Of a stretch of DNA of 64,000 nt, positions 56,710 through 64,000 are shown piece by piece. The stretch is from Candidatus Lachnoclostridium stercoravium (lineage in GTDB: Bacteria > Bacillota > Clostridia > Lachnospirales > Lachnospiraceae). Each line of letters opens with the position of its first letter. Position 1 is the stretch's first letter. The notes under the pieces are model-generated. The model had not been told where the DNA came from. It did not search any database and was given only the letters and a program-made list of their open reading frames with translations. Made by a program: the position numbers and the translations under genes. The stretch lies in contig DWZA01000020.1 in the NCBI GenBank assembly GCA_019118365.1, positions 34,560-98,559 of the forward strand, read 5' to 3'.

Positions 56710-58527
56710 TTAAGCGAACTGGCTGTTGTAAAGCTCGGCGTAGGCGCCGCCGGCTGCGAGCAGCTGCCGGTGGTTCCCCTGCTCGATGATATTTCCCGCC
56801 TGCATGACAAGGATCAGATCCGCGTCGACGATGGTGGAAAGCCTGTGGGCAATCACAAAACTGGTCCTGTTTTCCATCAGGGACCGCATAGCTTTTCCGA
56901 TCTCCATTTCCGTGCGGGTGTCGACGGAAGAAGTGGCTTCGTCCAGGATCAGGATCGGCGGGTCGCACAGCATGACGCGGGCGATGGTGAGGAGCTGACG
57001 CTGCCCGGCGGAAATATTTTCCGCGTCGTTGTCAAGCACTGTATCGTATCCATGGGCCATGGTGCGGATGAAAAAATCCGCCCGCGCGGCCTTTGCCGCC
57101 GCAACGATCTCTTCGCGGGTCGCTTCCGGCCTGCCGTAGGCGATATTTTCCGCGATCGTGCCCTCAAAAAGCCAGGTGTCCTGGAGCACCATGCCAAAGT
57201 TGGAACGCAGGCTGGCGCGGGTCAGCTCCCTGGTGTCTGCGCCGTCCAGGAAAATGCCGCCGCCGTTTACCTCGTAAAAACGCATCAGCAGGTTGATCAA
57301 AGTGGTTTTCCCGGCTCCGGTGCTTCCTACGATAGCAATCTTCTGGCCGCTCTTTACGGAGAATGAAATATCGTCCATCAGGATCTTGTCCGGAGAGTAG
57401 CCGAAACGGACGTGGCTGAAATCTACGTTTCCCTGAGGTTTGCCGAGCTGCCTGGGAAGCTCAGGATCAGGAGAGATCTCTTCTTCATCCAGCAGCTCGT
57501 AGACCCGTTCCACAGAGGCCAGGGCGGACTGCATGGAGTTGATCATAAATGACATTTCTGTGATCGGTTCCCCGGCCTGATTGACATATTGGAAAAAGGC
57601 CTGGAACCTTCCGGGAGTCAGCCTGCCGTCAAGGAGCATAAGACCGCCGAAAACAGCGATCATCACCAGGCCGCAGCGGTTGACGATGCGGATCGCCGGG
57701 TTGATGGCATTCATCATAAAATCGGTCTTCTGCGCCGCGCTGGCGAGCTCTTCGGAAGCCTCATGGATCTTCCGGGAGCTGGCGTCCTCATAATTAAAAG
57801 CTTTGATGATCATCCGGCCGCTGTAAGCCTCTTCGATCAGGCCGTTCATTTTTCCGATGCAGCTTTGGCGTCTGGCCGCGTATTTCAGGGTCTTCCTGGA
57901 AACGATCTTCGTACAGAACAGGGAGATGCCCATGAAAATGAGAAAGATCACAGTCAGCAAAACACTAAAGGAGATCATCATCACCAGGGAACCGACGATG
58001 GTCCCTACCGCCATAAAAAAACGGAGAAGGCCGGTCTGCAGCGCCTCCGACATCTTTTCCAGGTCATTGGTGGCATGGCTCATGATCTCTCCGGCCTGCC
58101 GCCTGTCATAGAAGGAAAGCGGAAGCCTCTGGAGCTTTCGGCTGATCTCGCCTCTTAACTGCAGATTCAGCTTTTCTGCAAAGCTTGCCATAAGAAAACT
58201 CTGCAGGACATAAAAGATGCCGCTGATCAGGTACAGCATAAGGAGAATGAAGATCTGCCTGCCGCCATATTCCCAGGTAATGCGAAACGGCGCGGCGCCT
58301 GCGGCGGCTTCCTTTATGCGGTTCCAGATAAGATCTACCACGTTTGCGCTGTATAACGGGGCGATGATCGTAAAAAATGTATAGATCCCTATAGAGAGAA
58401 ATACGACGGCCAGGCGGAGCTTCTGCCTTCCCATGGACTTCAGAAACCGTATTATGGTCCGCCGTGTATCCTTTACTTCAAAAACTTCGTCTTCGAAATA
58501 GCCTGTCTCGTTATCCATTTTGTCCAC
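56710..58527 (-). CDS. ABC exporter half-transporter, second subunit
   Basis: This 605-residue half-transporter has six membrane helices followed by an ATPase domain with Walker A GSTGAGKTT, signature SAGQRQLL, Walker B ILILDEATSSVD and His in VIAHRL. It forms a heterodimer with the protein encoded just upstream (overlap 17 bases). The standard Glu after Walker B is present (DEAT), so this half keeps the consensus ATP site. The family exports drugs, peptides or lipids. Control by the adjacent MarR protein points to drug efflux. Confidence 0.92.
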   Translation of the reverse strand: MDKMDNETGYFEDEVFEVKDTRRTIIRFLKSMGRQKLRLAVVFLSIGIYTFFTIIAPLYSANVVDLIWNRIKEAAAGAAPFRITWEYGGRQIFILLMLYLISGIFYVLQSFLMASFAEKLNLQLRGEISRKLQRLPLSFYDRRQAGEIMSHATNDLEKMSEALQTGLLRFFMAVGTIVGSLVMMISFSVLLTVIFLIFMGISLFCTKIVSRKTLKYAARRQSCIGKMNGLIEEAYSGRMIIKAFNYEDASSRKIHEASEELASAAQKTDFMMNAINPAIRIVNRCGLVMIAVFGGLMLLDGRLTPGRFQAFFQYVNQAGEPITEMSFMINSMQSALASVERVYELLDEEEISPDPELPRQLGKPQGNVDFSHVRFGYSPDKILMDDISFSVKSGQKIAIVGSTGAGKTTLINLLMRFYEVNGGGIFLDGADTRELTRASLRSNFGMVLQDTWLFEGTIAENIAYGRPEATREEIVAAAKAARADFFIRTMAHGYDTVLDNDAENISAGQRQLLTIARVMLCDPPILILDEATSSVDTRTEMEIGKAMRSLMENRTSFVIAHRLSTIVDADLILVMQAGNIIEQGNHRQLLAAGGAYAELYNSQFA

Positions 58528-60262
58528 CGCCTTTCATCTGAGATTGTGCGATATCCCGGTAAACCGGGCAGTTTTCCATAAGCTCACTGTGCTTTCCCAT
58601 ACCGGCGATCCTTCCGTCGTCCAGTACGATGATCTGGTCGGCATGGAGGATGGTGCTGATCCGCTGTGCGATGATCAGGATCGAGCTGTCTTTTATCTCA
58701 TCGGCGAGAGCGCGGCGCAGGGCGGCGTCCGTTTTGAAATCAAGAGCGGAGAAACTGTCGTCAAAAATATACAGATCCGCTTTTTTGATGATCGCCCGCG
58801 CGATAGACAGGCGCTGTTTCTGGCCGCCGGAAAAATTTGTGCCGCCCTGAGCGACGTGGGACTTCAGGCCGCCGGGCAGTCCGTCTACAAAGCCAGCCTG
58901 AGCGATGGAGAGAGCGCGTTTCATTTCTTCCCTGTCTGCATCCGGCTTTCCGTATTTCAGATTATCCTCGATGGTCCCGGAAAACAGCCATGCTTTCTGG
59001 GGAACATAAGCGATGTGCTCTCGCAGATCGTGCTGCCGCAGATCACGGATATCCTGGCCCTGAAACAGGATCCGCCCGGAGGTGACGTCGTGATATCGGA
59101 GGATCAGCTTTGCAATGGTGGATTTTCCGCTTCCTGTTCCGCCGATGATAGCGGTCGTCTCGCCCCTCCGGCAGGAAAAGGAAAGGCCGCTTAAGGTTTC
59201 TTCGTCTGCATCTTCAAAACGGAAGGCTGCGTTTTCAAAACGGACGACTTCCGGAGCAGGTTCAGACTCGCCGCCAGGCGCGTCAGGACAGGCGCGGTCT
59301 CCTGCGCCGTCCTGGATCTCAAGTTCCAGAGAGAGCACTTCCCCGATACGGTCCAGGCAGATGATCGCTCTGGGAAGAAGGATCACTACCATCTGGGCCA
59401 TTACAAGGTAAAATAAGATCCAGATAGCATATTCCGTTACGGCGGTGATATCGCCGATGGCCATTTTCCCCGCGCCGACCTGGTTGCCGCCAATGTAAAG
59501 GATGGCAACGATGCACAGGTTGATGGAGACCATAGCCAGACTGTCTAAAGCGGCGAACAGGCGATTTGCCTGGATGGCCGATACGGCATAGTCGGAAAAG
59601 GTCTTCTCCATCCGCCCGGATTCGTAGTTTTCTTTGTTAAAGGCGCGGATCACCCGTACGCCGGTAATATTTTCCCTCAGGATCACATTTACCCGGTCTA
59701 ACAGTTTCTGCAGCGCGGCGAAAATGGAAGAAGCCTTTCGGATGATCGATATGGCGATGACCATAACGAAGGCCATAATGCCAAGGATCAGCAGACCCAT
59801 GGCAGAGCTGATGCGAAATGTAAACGCGATCCCCAGCGCGCACATGATGGGAACAGGCAGCACCATCTGGATAAACATGACAAATGCCTGCTGGATCGTA
59901 TTGATATCGTTGATAGTTCGCGTCACCATGGAAGCAGTCCCGAACCGCTCGAAATCTTCCGAAGAAAATGTCAGAGTCTTATCATAAATGGCATTGCGCA
60001 TATCGCGGCCAAGACCGGCGGATGCTTTCGAGCAGAACCAGCTTCCGGCCAGCACGGAACCCCCGGTGATGATGGAAACTGCCAGCATAGCGATCCCCTT
60101 CCAGATGATCTCATCCAGGCTGCCGCCTGTGACCGCCAGATTGATCATATCCGCGGTGATCGTCGGAACCAGCAGGGCGCCTGTTACATCTACGGTAACA
60201 GATAAAAGTACTATAAGGCACAATTTCCAGTAAGGCTTTAAAAAGTGCAGCAAAAGCTTCAT
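58511..60262 (-). CDS. ABC exporter half-transporter, first subunit
   Basis: This 583-residue half-transporter has Walker A GGTGSGKST, signature FSGGQKQRLSIARA, and Walker B LYIFDDSFSALD in which the catalytic Glu is replaced by Asp followed by Ser. This asymmetry is typical of heterodimeric multidrug exporters such as BmrCD or LmrCD, where one ATP site is degenerate. Start ATG 60262 overlaps the MarR stop by four bases. An acidic insert (about 325-345, EIQDGAGDRACPDAPG) lies before the ATPase domain. Confidence 0.92.
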   Translation of the reverse strand: MKLLLHFLKPYWKLCLIVLLSVTVDVTGALLVPTITADMINLAVTGGSLDEIIWKGIAMLAVSIITGGSVLAGSWFCSKASAGLGRDMRNAIYDKTLTFSSEDFERFGTASMVTRTINDINTIQQAFVMFIQMVLPVPIMCALGIAFTFRISSAMGLLILGIMAFVMVIAISIIRKASSIFAALQKLLDRVNVILRENITGVRVIRAFNKENYESGRMEKTFSDYAVSAIQANRLFAALDSLAMVSINLCIVAILYIGGNQVGAGKMAIGDITAVTEYAIWILFYLVMAQMVVILLPRAIICLDRIGEVLSLELEIQDGAGDRACPDAPGGESEPAPEVVRFENAAFRFEDADEETLSGLSFSCRRGETTAIIGGTGSGKSTIAKLILRYHDVTSGRILFQGQDIRDLRQHDLREHIAYVPQKAWLFSGTIEDNLKYGKPDADREEMKRALSIAQAGFVDGLPGGLKSHVAQGGTNFSGGQKQRLSIARAIIKKADLYIFDDSFSALDFKTDAALRRALADEIKDSSILIIAQRISTILHADQIIVLDDGRIAGMGKHSELMENCPVYRDIAQSQMKGGGQNG

Positions 60263-60741
60263 AGATCCGATTCCTCGCTTTTATGTTTGAGAGTCTTAAA
60301 TGTCTGTTGAAATTCTTCCTCTGTCAGCTGATACTGTTTGTCAGAGAGGGACAAAAACAGGCGGCGTTCTTCATCGCTCATCCGGGAAAGGGCGCGTTCC
60401 TCCGCTTCCAGAATGGGGATGACCGTATGCCGGCAAAGCTTTATCCCTTCATCGGTCAGGACGACAGCCTTGCTGTTGCGGGCGGAGGCGATGGGCCTGA
60501 GGCAGATGTAGCCGGACCGCACAAGACTGCTGATGGCCGAATTGACCGTCTGCTTCGGCAGGGACCACGTTTCCGACAGGGCATTCTGCGTGTAAATATC
60601 GTCGGATTCACAAAGAGAATACAAGATCCAGAAAGCAGCGTCAGAAAGGCCGCATTGCAGGGCCGCGGCATGATAGAGTTCCGTTTGCTTCTTATAAAGA
60701 CGGTTCAGTTCAATGTTTTGTTCCTTTACTATATTGTTCAA
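60259..60741 (-). CDS. MarR-family transcriptional regulator
   Basis: This regulator of about 160 residues has a winged helix: YTQNALSETWSLPKQTVNSAISSLVRSGYI is the recognition region. The start is TTG 60741, seven bases after a strong AAGGAGGT. The longer frame that reaches 60864 would begin inside the -35 box. The gene is first in an operon with the two exporter genes, and its promoter carries two TCCGA-N2-TCGGA palindromes, so it very probably represses itself and the exporter until a drug binds. Confidence 0.88.
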   Translation of the reverse strand: MNNIVKEQNIELNRLYKKQTELYHAAALQCGLSDAAFWILYSLCESDDIYTQNALSETWSLPKQTVNSAISSLVRSGYICLRPIASARNSKAVVLTDEGIKLCRHTVIPILEAEERALSRMSDEERRLFLSLSDKQYQLTEEEFQQTFKTLKHKSEESDL

Positions 60742-60815
60742 TAGAAGTACCTCCTTGCGGGAATGAGCCGCCAGTGTCCGGAAAATGAGGACATGCGTTT
60801 GGTGAATGTTCAAAA

Positions 60816-60864
60816 TCCGAGTTCGGACTATAGAAAGTATAAATCCGAAATCGGATTTTGTCAA
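60816..60864 (-). promoter_or_regulatory. Promoter and MarR operators of the exporter operon
   Basis: Minus strand: TTGACA (60864-60859), 17-base spacer, TATACT (60841-60836). The spacer is the palindrome AAATCCGA-TT-TCGGATTT (60841-60858). A second palindrome TCCGA-N2-TCGGA covers 60816-60827, 28 bases from the first centre to centre. Bound repressor would hide both the promoter core and the start site. Confidence 0.85.
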
Positions 60865-60913
60865 GACGTGATCTTCTTGTCCGCTGCAACAACAAACGCA
60901 TGAAATAAAAATA

Positions 60914-60954
60914 AGTGCAGCTGCCAGAAATGATTACTTTCTGTCAACTGCACT
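60914..60954 (-). terminator. Terminator of the DUF1703 fragment
   Basis: AGTGCAGCTGCCAGAAA pairs imperfectly with TTTCTGTCAACTGCACT. On the minus strand it is followed by CTTATTTTTATTTC. Confidence 0.6.
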
Positions 60955-60986
60955 GCTCTAGAATACAACAAGTGTCTTGTGGGATT

Positions 60987-61232
60987 TTACGCCATCACAA
61001 CCATACATTCTTTCTCGCAAAATGCGATTCCATACTTGATGATCTTCTTCGTGCCACGGCGCTTCAGGCCTTCCGCATAATTCCTTTCTTCGATCTGTTT
61101 TAACGCTTCCGCACATGCCTTCTCCAGATTCCCGTCATCCGCATATTTCAGTTCGATCACGATTCCAACCCGGCCCGGCGTCTGGATAGAGATATCGCTG
61201 TAGCCTTCACCGGTTTCTGCATTCTGACGCAC
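60987..61232 (-). pseudogene. C-terminal fragment of a DUF1703-type nuclease gene
   Basis: About 80 residues match the C-terminal PD-(D/E)XK-like core of the protein at 24714: GYSDI, then VGIVIELKYAD, ACAEALKQIEERNYAEGL and a final KYGIAFCEKECMVV. The catalytic Glu-x-Lys is intact here. The ATPase domain and most of the gene are missing, the frame begins with GTG and no ribosome site. It is a relic, still followed by its terminator. Confidence 0.75.
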
Positions 61233-61359
61233 GTCTGAAGAAGTATGAAATTCCTGTGAACTTATAGAATAATAGAAAATTTTCTGCTAGAATACGATTA
61301 ATCATAATAGCGCAGGCAAGGCTGCCGGACGGAAATGTACGTGAAATGGAGGAGTGGAT

Positions 61360-62037
61360 ATGGATCCGTTGAAGATACTAGTTGTGGATGACGAGGCCAG
61401 AATGAGAAAGCTTGTAAAAGACTTCCTCACGCTGAAGGGATATATTGTAATAGAAGCAGGGGACGGGGAAGAGGCGGTAGAGCTGTTTTTTAACCAGAAA
61501 GATATCGCCCTGATCATCCTGGATGTGATGATGCCGAAGATGGACGGCTGGGAAGTGTGCAAAACGATCCGGAAGTATTCGAAAGTCCCGATCATCATGC
61601 TCACTGCCAAAAGCGAGGAGCGGGACGAGCTTCAGGGCTTCAGCCTTGGAGTGGACGAATACATCTCCAAGCCGTTCAGCCCGAAGATCCTGGTGGCGAG
61701 AGTAGAAGCGATCCTGCGCCGGAGCAATGTGATCTCTGCCGGAGTGACGACTGTGGGAGGGATCGAGATCGACAAGGAAGCCCATCAGGTCAGGATCGAC
61801 GGAAAACCGATCGAACTCAGTTATAAGGAATTTGAGCTTCTCAGTTACTTTGTGGATAATCAGGGGATCGCCCTGTCGCGGGAAAAGATTTTAAATAACG
61901 TATGGAATTACGATTATTTCGGCGACGCCAGGACGATCGACACCCATGTCAAGAAGCTTCGGAGCAAGCTGGGGGACAAGGGAGAATACATTAAGACAAT
62001 ATGGGGAATGGGATATAAATTTGAGGTAGACCAATGA
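61360..62037 (+). CDS. OmpR-family response regulator
   Basis: This protein of about 226 residues has a receiver domain with acidic pair DDE, phosphoacceptor Asp55 in LDVMMPKMDGW, Thr in IIMLTAKSEE and Lys in YISKPFSP, followed by an OmpR winged helix ending TIDTHVKKLRSKLG...IWGMGYKF. ATG 61360 sits five bases after GGAG; the GTG six bases earlier overlaps it. It overlaps the sensor kinase gene by four bases (ATGA), forming one two-component operon. The signal is unknown. Confidence 0.94.
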   Translation: MDPLKILVVDDEARMRKLVKDFLTLKGYIVIEAGDGEEAVELFFNQKDIALIILDVMMPKMDGWEVCKTIRKYSKVPIIMLTAKSEERDELQGFSLGVDEYISKPFSPKILVARVEAILRRSNVISAGVTTVGGIEIDKEAHQVRIDGKPIELSYKEFELLSYFVDNQGIALSREKILNNVWNYDYFGDARTIDTHVKKLRSKLGDKGEYIKTIWGMGYKFEVDQ

Positions 62038-63575
62038 AACATTCAATAAGAGCCAGGCTGATCTGTGTATTTGGCGGCCTGATGGTCGTGATCCTCCTTT
62101 CCATCTGGGGCGTCAATAACTGGCTGTTGGAAGACTTTTATGTAAAAGATAAACTGAAAAATCTGAACGAGGCGTATACAAGGATCGATACAGAGCTTCA
62201 GGAAGAGGAACAGTCACTTTTAACGCCGTATTCTGAAAACGACGATGCCAGCGGCCTGTCTATGATCCTCAGGGAACTGGGCGATAAATACAACATGACG
62301 ACCGTTCTGATAGACGGTTCCAGCGGGACCGTCGTTATCTCTTCCGCCAGAGATAAGGATTTTCTGACGGAAAAGATAAAAAGATATATGGTAAATGATT
62401 TCGGTCCCTTTGATCCGGAAGTCCTGGAAAAAACAGACAACTATACCATATATCGCTATTACGACGACCGCACAGACCGGTCTTACCTGGAGTCCATCGG
62501 GATGTTTTCCAATGGCCGGACCATATTTCTCATGTCCACGCCTGTAGCCAGCATATGGGAGAGTGTGGACCTTTCTAACCAGTTTCTGGCATATGTAGGA
62601 CTGATCGCTTTGTTTGTCAGCATAGTGATCATTTACTTTATCTCTCGTCAGATCACTTCTCCGATCATGGATCTGGCGAAGCTTTCCGTTCAGATGTCCC
62701 ATCTGGACTTTGAAGCGAAATATACTGGAAAAGAAAAGGATGAGATCGGCGTCCTGGGACACAGCATGAACCGTTTGTCGGAAAAACTGAAAGAAACCAT
62801 CGGCGAGCTGCGCTCAGCCAATAACGAGCTGCAGAAAGATATTAAAGAAAAGATCCAGATCGACGAGATGCGCAAGGAATTTATTTCCAATGTGTCCCAC
62901 GAACTGAAGACGCCGATCGCTCTGATCCAGGGATACGCGGAAGGCCTGAGTGAAGGTATGTGCGAAGACAAAGGAAGCAGAGATTATTACTGCAGCGTTA
63001 TTGTGGACGAAGCAAATAAAATGAATAAAATGGTGCGCCAGCTTCTCGACCTGACCGCTCTGGAGTTTGGAGACAACAGTCCGGTGATGGAGTGCTTTGA
63101 CATCACCGCTTTGATCCGGGGAGTCCTTACCTCCGCCAATATCCTGATCCAGCAGAAAAATGTAAAAGTGGAGTTTGAGAATACAGAGTCGGTATGGGTA
63201 TGGGCGGATGAATTTAAGATAGAAGAAGTCGTTACCAACTATCTGAGTAATGCGTTGAACCATGTGGATGTCCCTGACGGGCAGGATGAAGACAGCGGCG
63301 AAAAATTTATCCGTATTACCATAGAGAAAGAGAAAGCAGACGTAAGGGTTACGGTATATAATACAGGAAAACACATTCCTAAAGAAGATATCCCGAAGCT
63401 CTGGACAAAATTTTTTAAGGTGGATAAAGCGAGAACGAGAGAATACGGCGGAAGCGGCATTGGCCTTTCCATCGTAAAAGCGATCATGGACTCCCACAAC
63501 AAAGAATGCGGCGTGGAAAATACAGACGGCGGCGTAGAATTTTGGTTCACTCTTGACGGGAAGACAGAAGAATGA
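62034..63575 (+). CDS. Sensor histidine kinase
   Basis: This 513-residue kinase is the partner of the response regulator. Membrane helix 1 is about residues 9-29, an extracellular sensor region runs about 30-182, helix 2 about 185-207, then a HAMP domain and coiled coil. The phosphorylated His289 is in FISNVSHELKTPIALIQGYAEGL, and the ATP-binding domain has N box (NYLSNALNH), G1 and G2 boxes (GSGIGLSIVKAI). No known sensor domain is recognised outside. It is probably cotranslated with the regulator. Confidence 0.94.
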   Translation: MKHSIRARLICVFGGLMVVILLSIWGVNNWLLEDFYVKDKLKNLNEAYTRIDTELQEEEQSLLTPYSENDDASGLSMILRELGDKYNMTTVLIDGSSGTVVISSARDKDFLTEKIKRYMVNDFGPFDPEVLEKTDNYTIYRYYDDRTDRSYLESIGMFSNGRTIFLMSTPVASIWESVDLSNQFLAYVGLIALFVSIVIIYFISRQITSPIMDLAKLSVQMSHLDFEAKYTGKEKDEIGVLGHSMNRLSEKLKETIGELRSANNELQKDIKEKIQIDEMRKEFISNVSHELKTPIALIQGYAEGLSEGMCEDKGSRDYYCSVIVDEANKMNKMVRQLLDLTALEFGDNSPVMECFDITALIRGVLTSANILIQQKNVKVEFENTESVWVWADEFKIEEVVTNYLSNALNHVDVPDGQDEDSGEKFIRITIEKEKADVRVTVYNTGKHIPKEDIPKLWTKFFKVDKARTREYGGSGIGLSIVKAIMDSHNKECGVENTDGGVEFWFTLDGKTEE

Positions 63576-63593
63576 TGATATAATAACTTAGAC

Positions 63594-63680
63594 ACGTGCC
63601 GGGACATGAGGCTGTAATATATGCCGGATCGCTTTTACAAGCAAGCTTGTAAGGCTCTTTATCATATGTCCTGGCGCACG
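63594..63680. repeat. Repeat family A, divergent copy
   Basis: CGTGCCGGGACAT and ATATGTCCTGGCGCACG form the main arm around CGCTTTTACAAGCAAGCTTGTAAGG, which matches the family A apex. The terminal GTTCAG arms are lost. It separates the kinase gene from the rRNA-type promoters. Confidence 0.65.
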
Positions 63681-63716
63681 CTGTTATATCCTTTTGAAAA
63701 AAATGGAAAAAAGATG

Positions 63717-63745
63717 TTGACTTTTGTCAAAAGGTCTGCTATTAT
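63717..63745 (+). promoter_or_regulatory. rRNA-type promoter P1
   Basis: TTGACT at 63717-63722, a 17-base spacer and TATTAT at 63740-63745. Confidence 0.75.
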
Positions 63746-63821
63746 AAAACACGCCTCGCAAAAACGAGGTAAAACAAAAACAAAATCCACTTAAAGATTT
63801 TGAAAAAAATAAAAAAACCTG

Positions 63822-63850
63822 TTGACAAAGGCAGGTCGGTGTGATAAGAT
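63822..63850 (+). promoter_or_regulatory. rRNA-type promoter P2
   Basis: TTGACA at 63822-63827, a 17-base spacer and TAAGAT at 63845-63850. Tandem promoters about 105 bases apart are typical of rRNA operons. Confidence 0.8.
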
Positions 63851-63874
63851 ATAACACGCCGCTTGAAAAGAGCA

Positions 63875-64000
63875 GCAGGGAGCACCTTGAGAATTGAAGA
63901 TTAAACAGTATGTAAGACCCTGAAAATTCCAAAAGAAAAGGCGAAGGTTAAGCCTTGGATTTTGAGAAAAAATTCAGAACAACAACCAAGTAAAGAGACG
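63875..64000 (+). other. Probable 16S rRNA operon leader (gene beyond window)
   Basis: The segment GAGCACCTTGAGAATTGAAG followed by ATTAAACAG (63881-63909) resembles the boxA-type leader that precedes 16S rRNA in Firmicutes. The rest to the window end has no open frame of note and no recognisable 16S 5' end (AGAGTTTGAT is not reached). I infer that the 16S gene begins within a few hundred bases after the window. Confidence 0.6.

Noticed and set aside
63581..64000. 16S rRNA gene inside the window
   Set aside because: The conserved 16S 5' sequence is not reached. Only promoters and leader are present.

Overview
The window looks like a chromosomal segment of an anaerobic, endospore-forming member of the Clostridia, most likely Lachnospiraceae. 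The evidence is RNase Y as the main endoribonuclease, a gene order NUDIX - spoIIM - tyrosine recombinase that resembles Bacillus (nudF-spoIIM-fur-ripX), strong GGAGG ribosome binding sites, consensus sigma-A promoters, and many sugar-acid and peptide uptake systems. The last 300 bases carry two consensus promoters and an anti-terminator-like leader that I read as the start of an rRNA operon whose 16S gene lies just past the window. The species is inference.

Layout. 0.25-6.9 kb is a housekeeping block: rny, a secreted cell-wall-binding protein, proC, a NUDIX hydrolase, spoIIM, a XerD-like recombinase and apt. 6.9-7.4 kb holds two adjacent copies of a large structured element. 7.4-17.9 kb is a PucR-type regulator facing a dipeptide-type ABC importer (two permeases, two ATPases, binding protein) and two amidohydrolases, probably uptake and deamination or hydrolysis of nitrogenous compounds. 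18.1-19.5 kb is an AT-rich ATPase with a broken partner gene. 19.6-24.6 kb is a sugar-acid module: enolase-superfamily enzyme, TRAP transporter and divergent GntR regulator. 24.7-27.9 kb is an AAA/nuclease-like gene followed by decayed restriction genes (DUF1016, HsdR) and a broken HD-domain gene. 28-37.2 kb is a catabolic island with two KdgT-type permease / Asp-Glu-racemase-like pairs around a LacI regulator, an allantoinase-like amidohydrolase, an FAH-family protein and an exported Ntn hydrolase, with clear operators.

37.3-40 kb carries hsp20, an AraC regulator and a P-loop kinase-like protein. 40-45.7 kb is a second dipeptide-type ABC importer behind a leader with two tandem terminator hairpins. 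45.9-53.6 kb has a NUDIX protein, a degenerate PrpR-type regulator, an NhaC-family antiporter, and a reductase / DapA-family lyase / hydroxyacid dehydrogenase set. 53.9-55.8 kb is an RloA/RloB (AbiL-like) candidate phage defence pair. 55.8-60.8 kb has a PHP phosphatase and a MarR-controlled heterodimeric ABC exporter. 61.3-63.6 kb is a two-component system.

The least explained signal is non-coding. More than ten interspersed elements share AACnGTTCAG ends and, when complete (about 140-143 bp), the same three-arm fold although their stem sequences differ. A second structured family sits between apt and the pucR-like gene. Coordinates were read by eye, and no database search or folding program was run.
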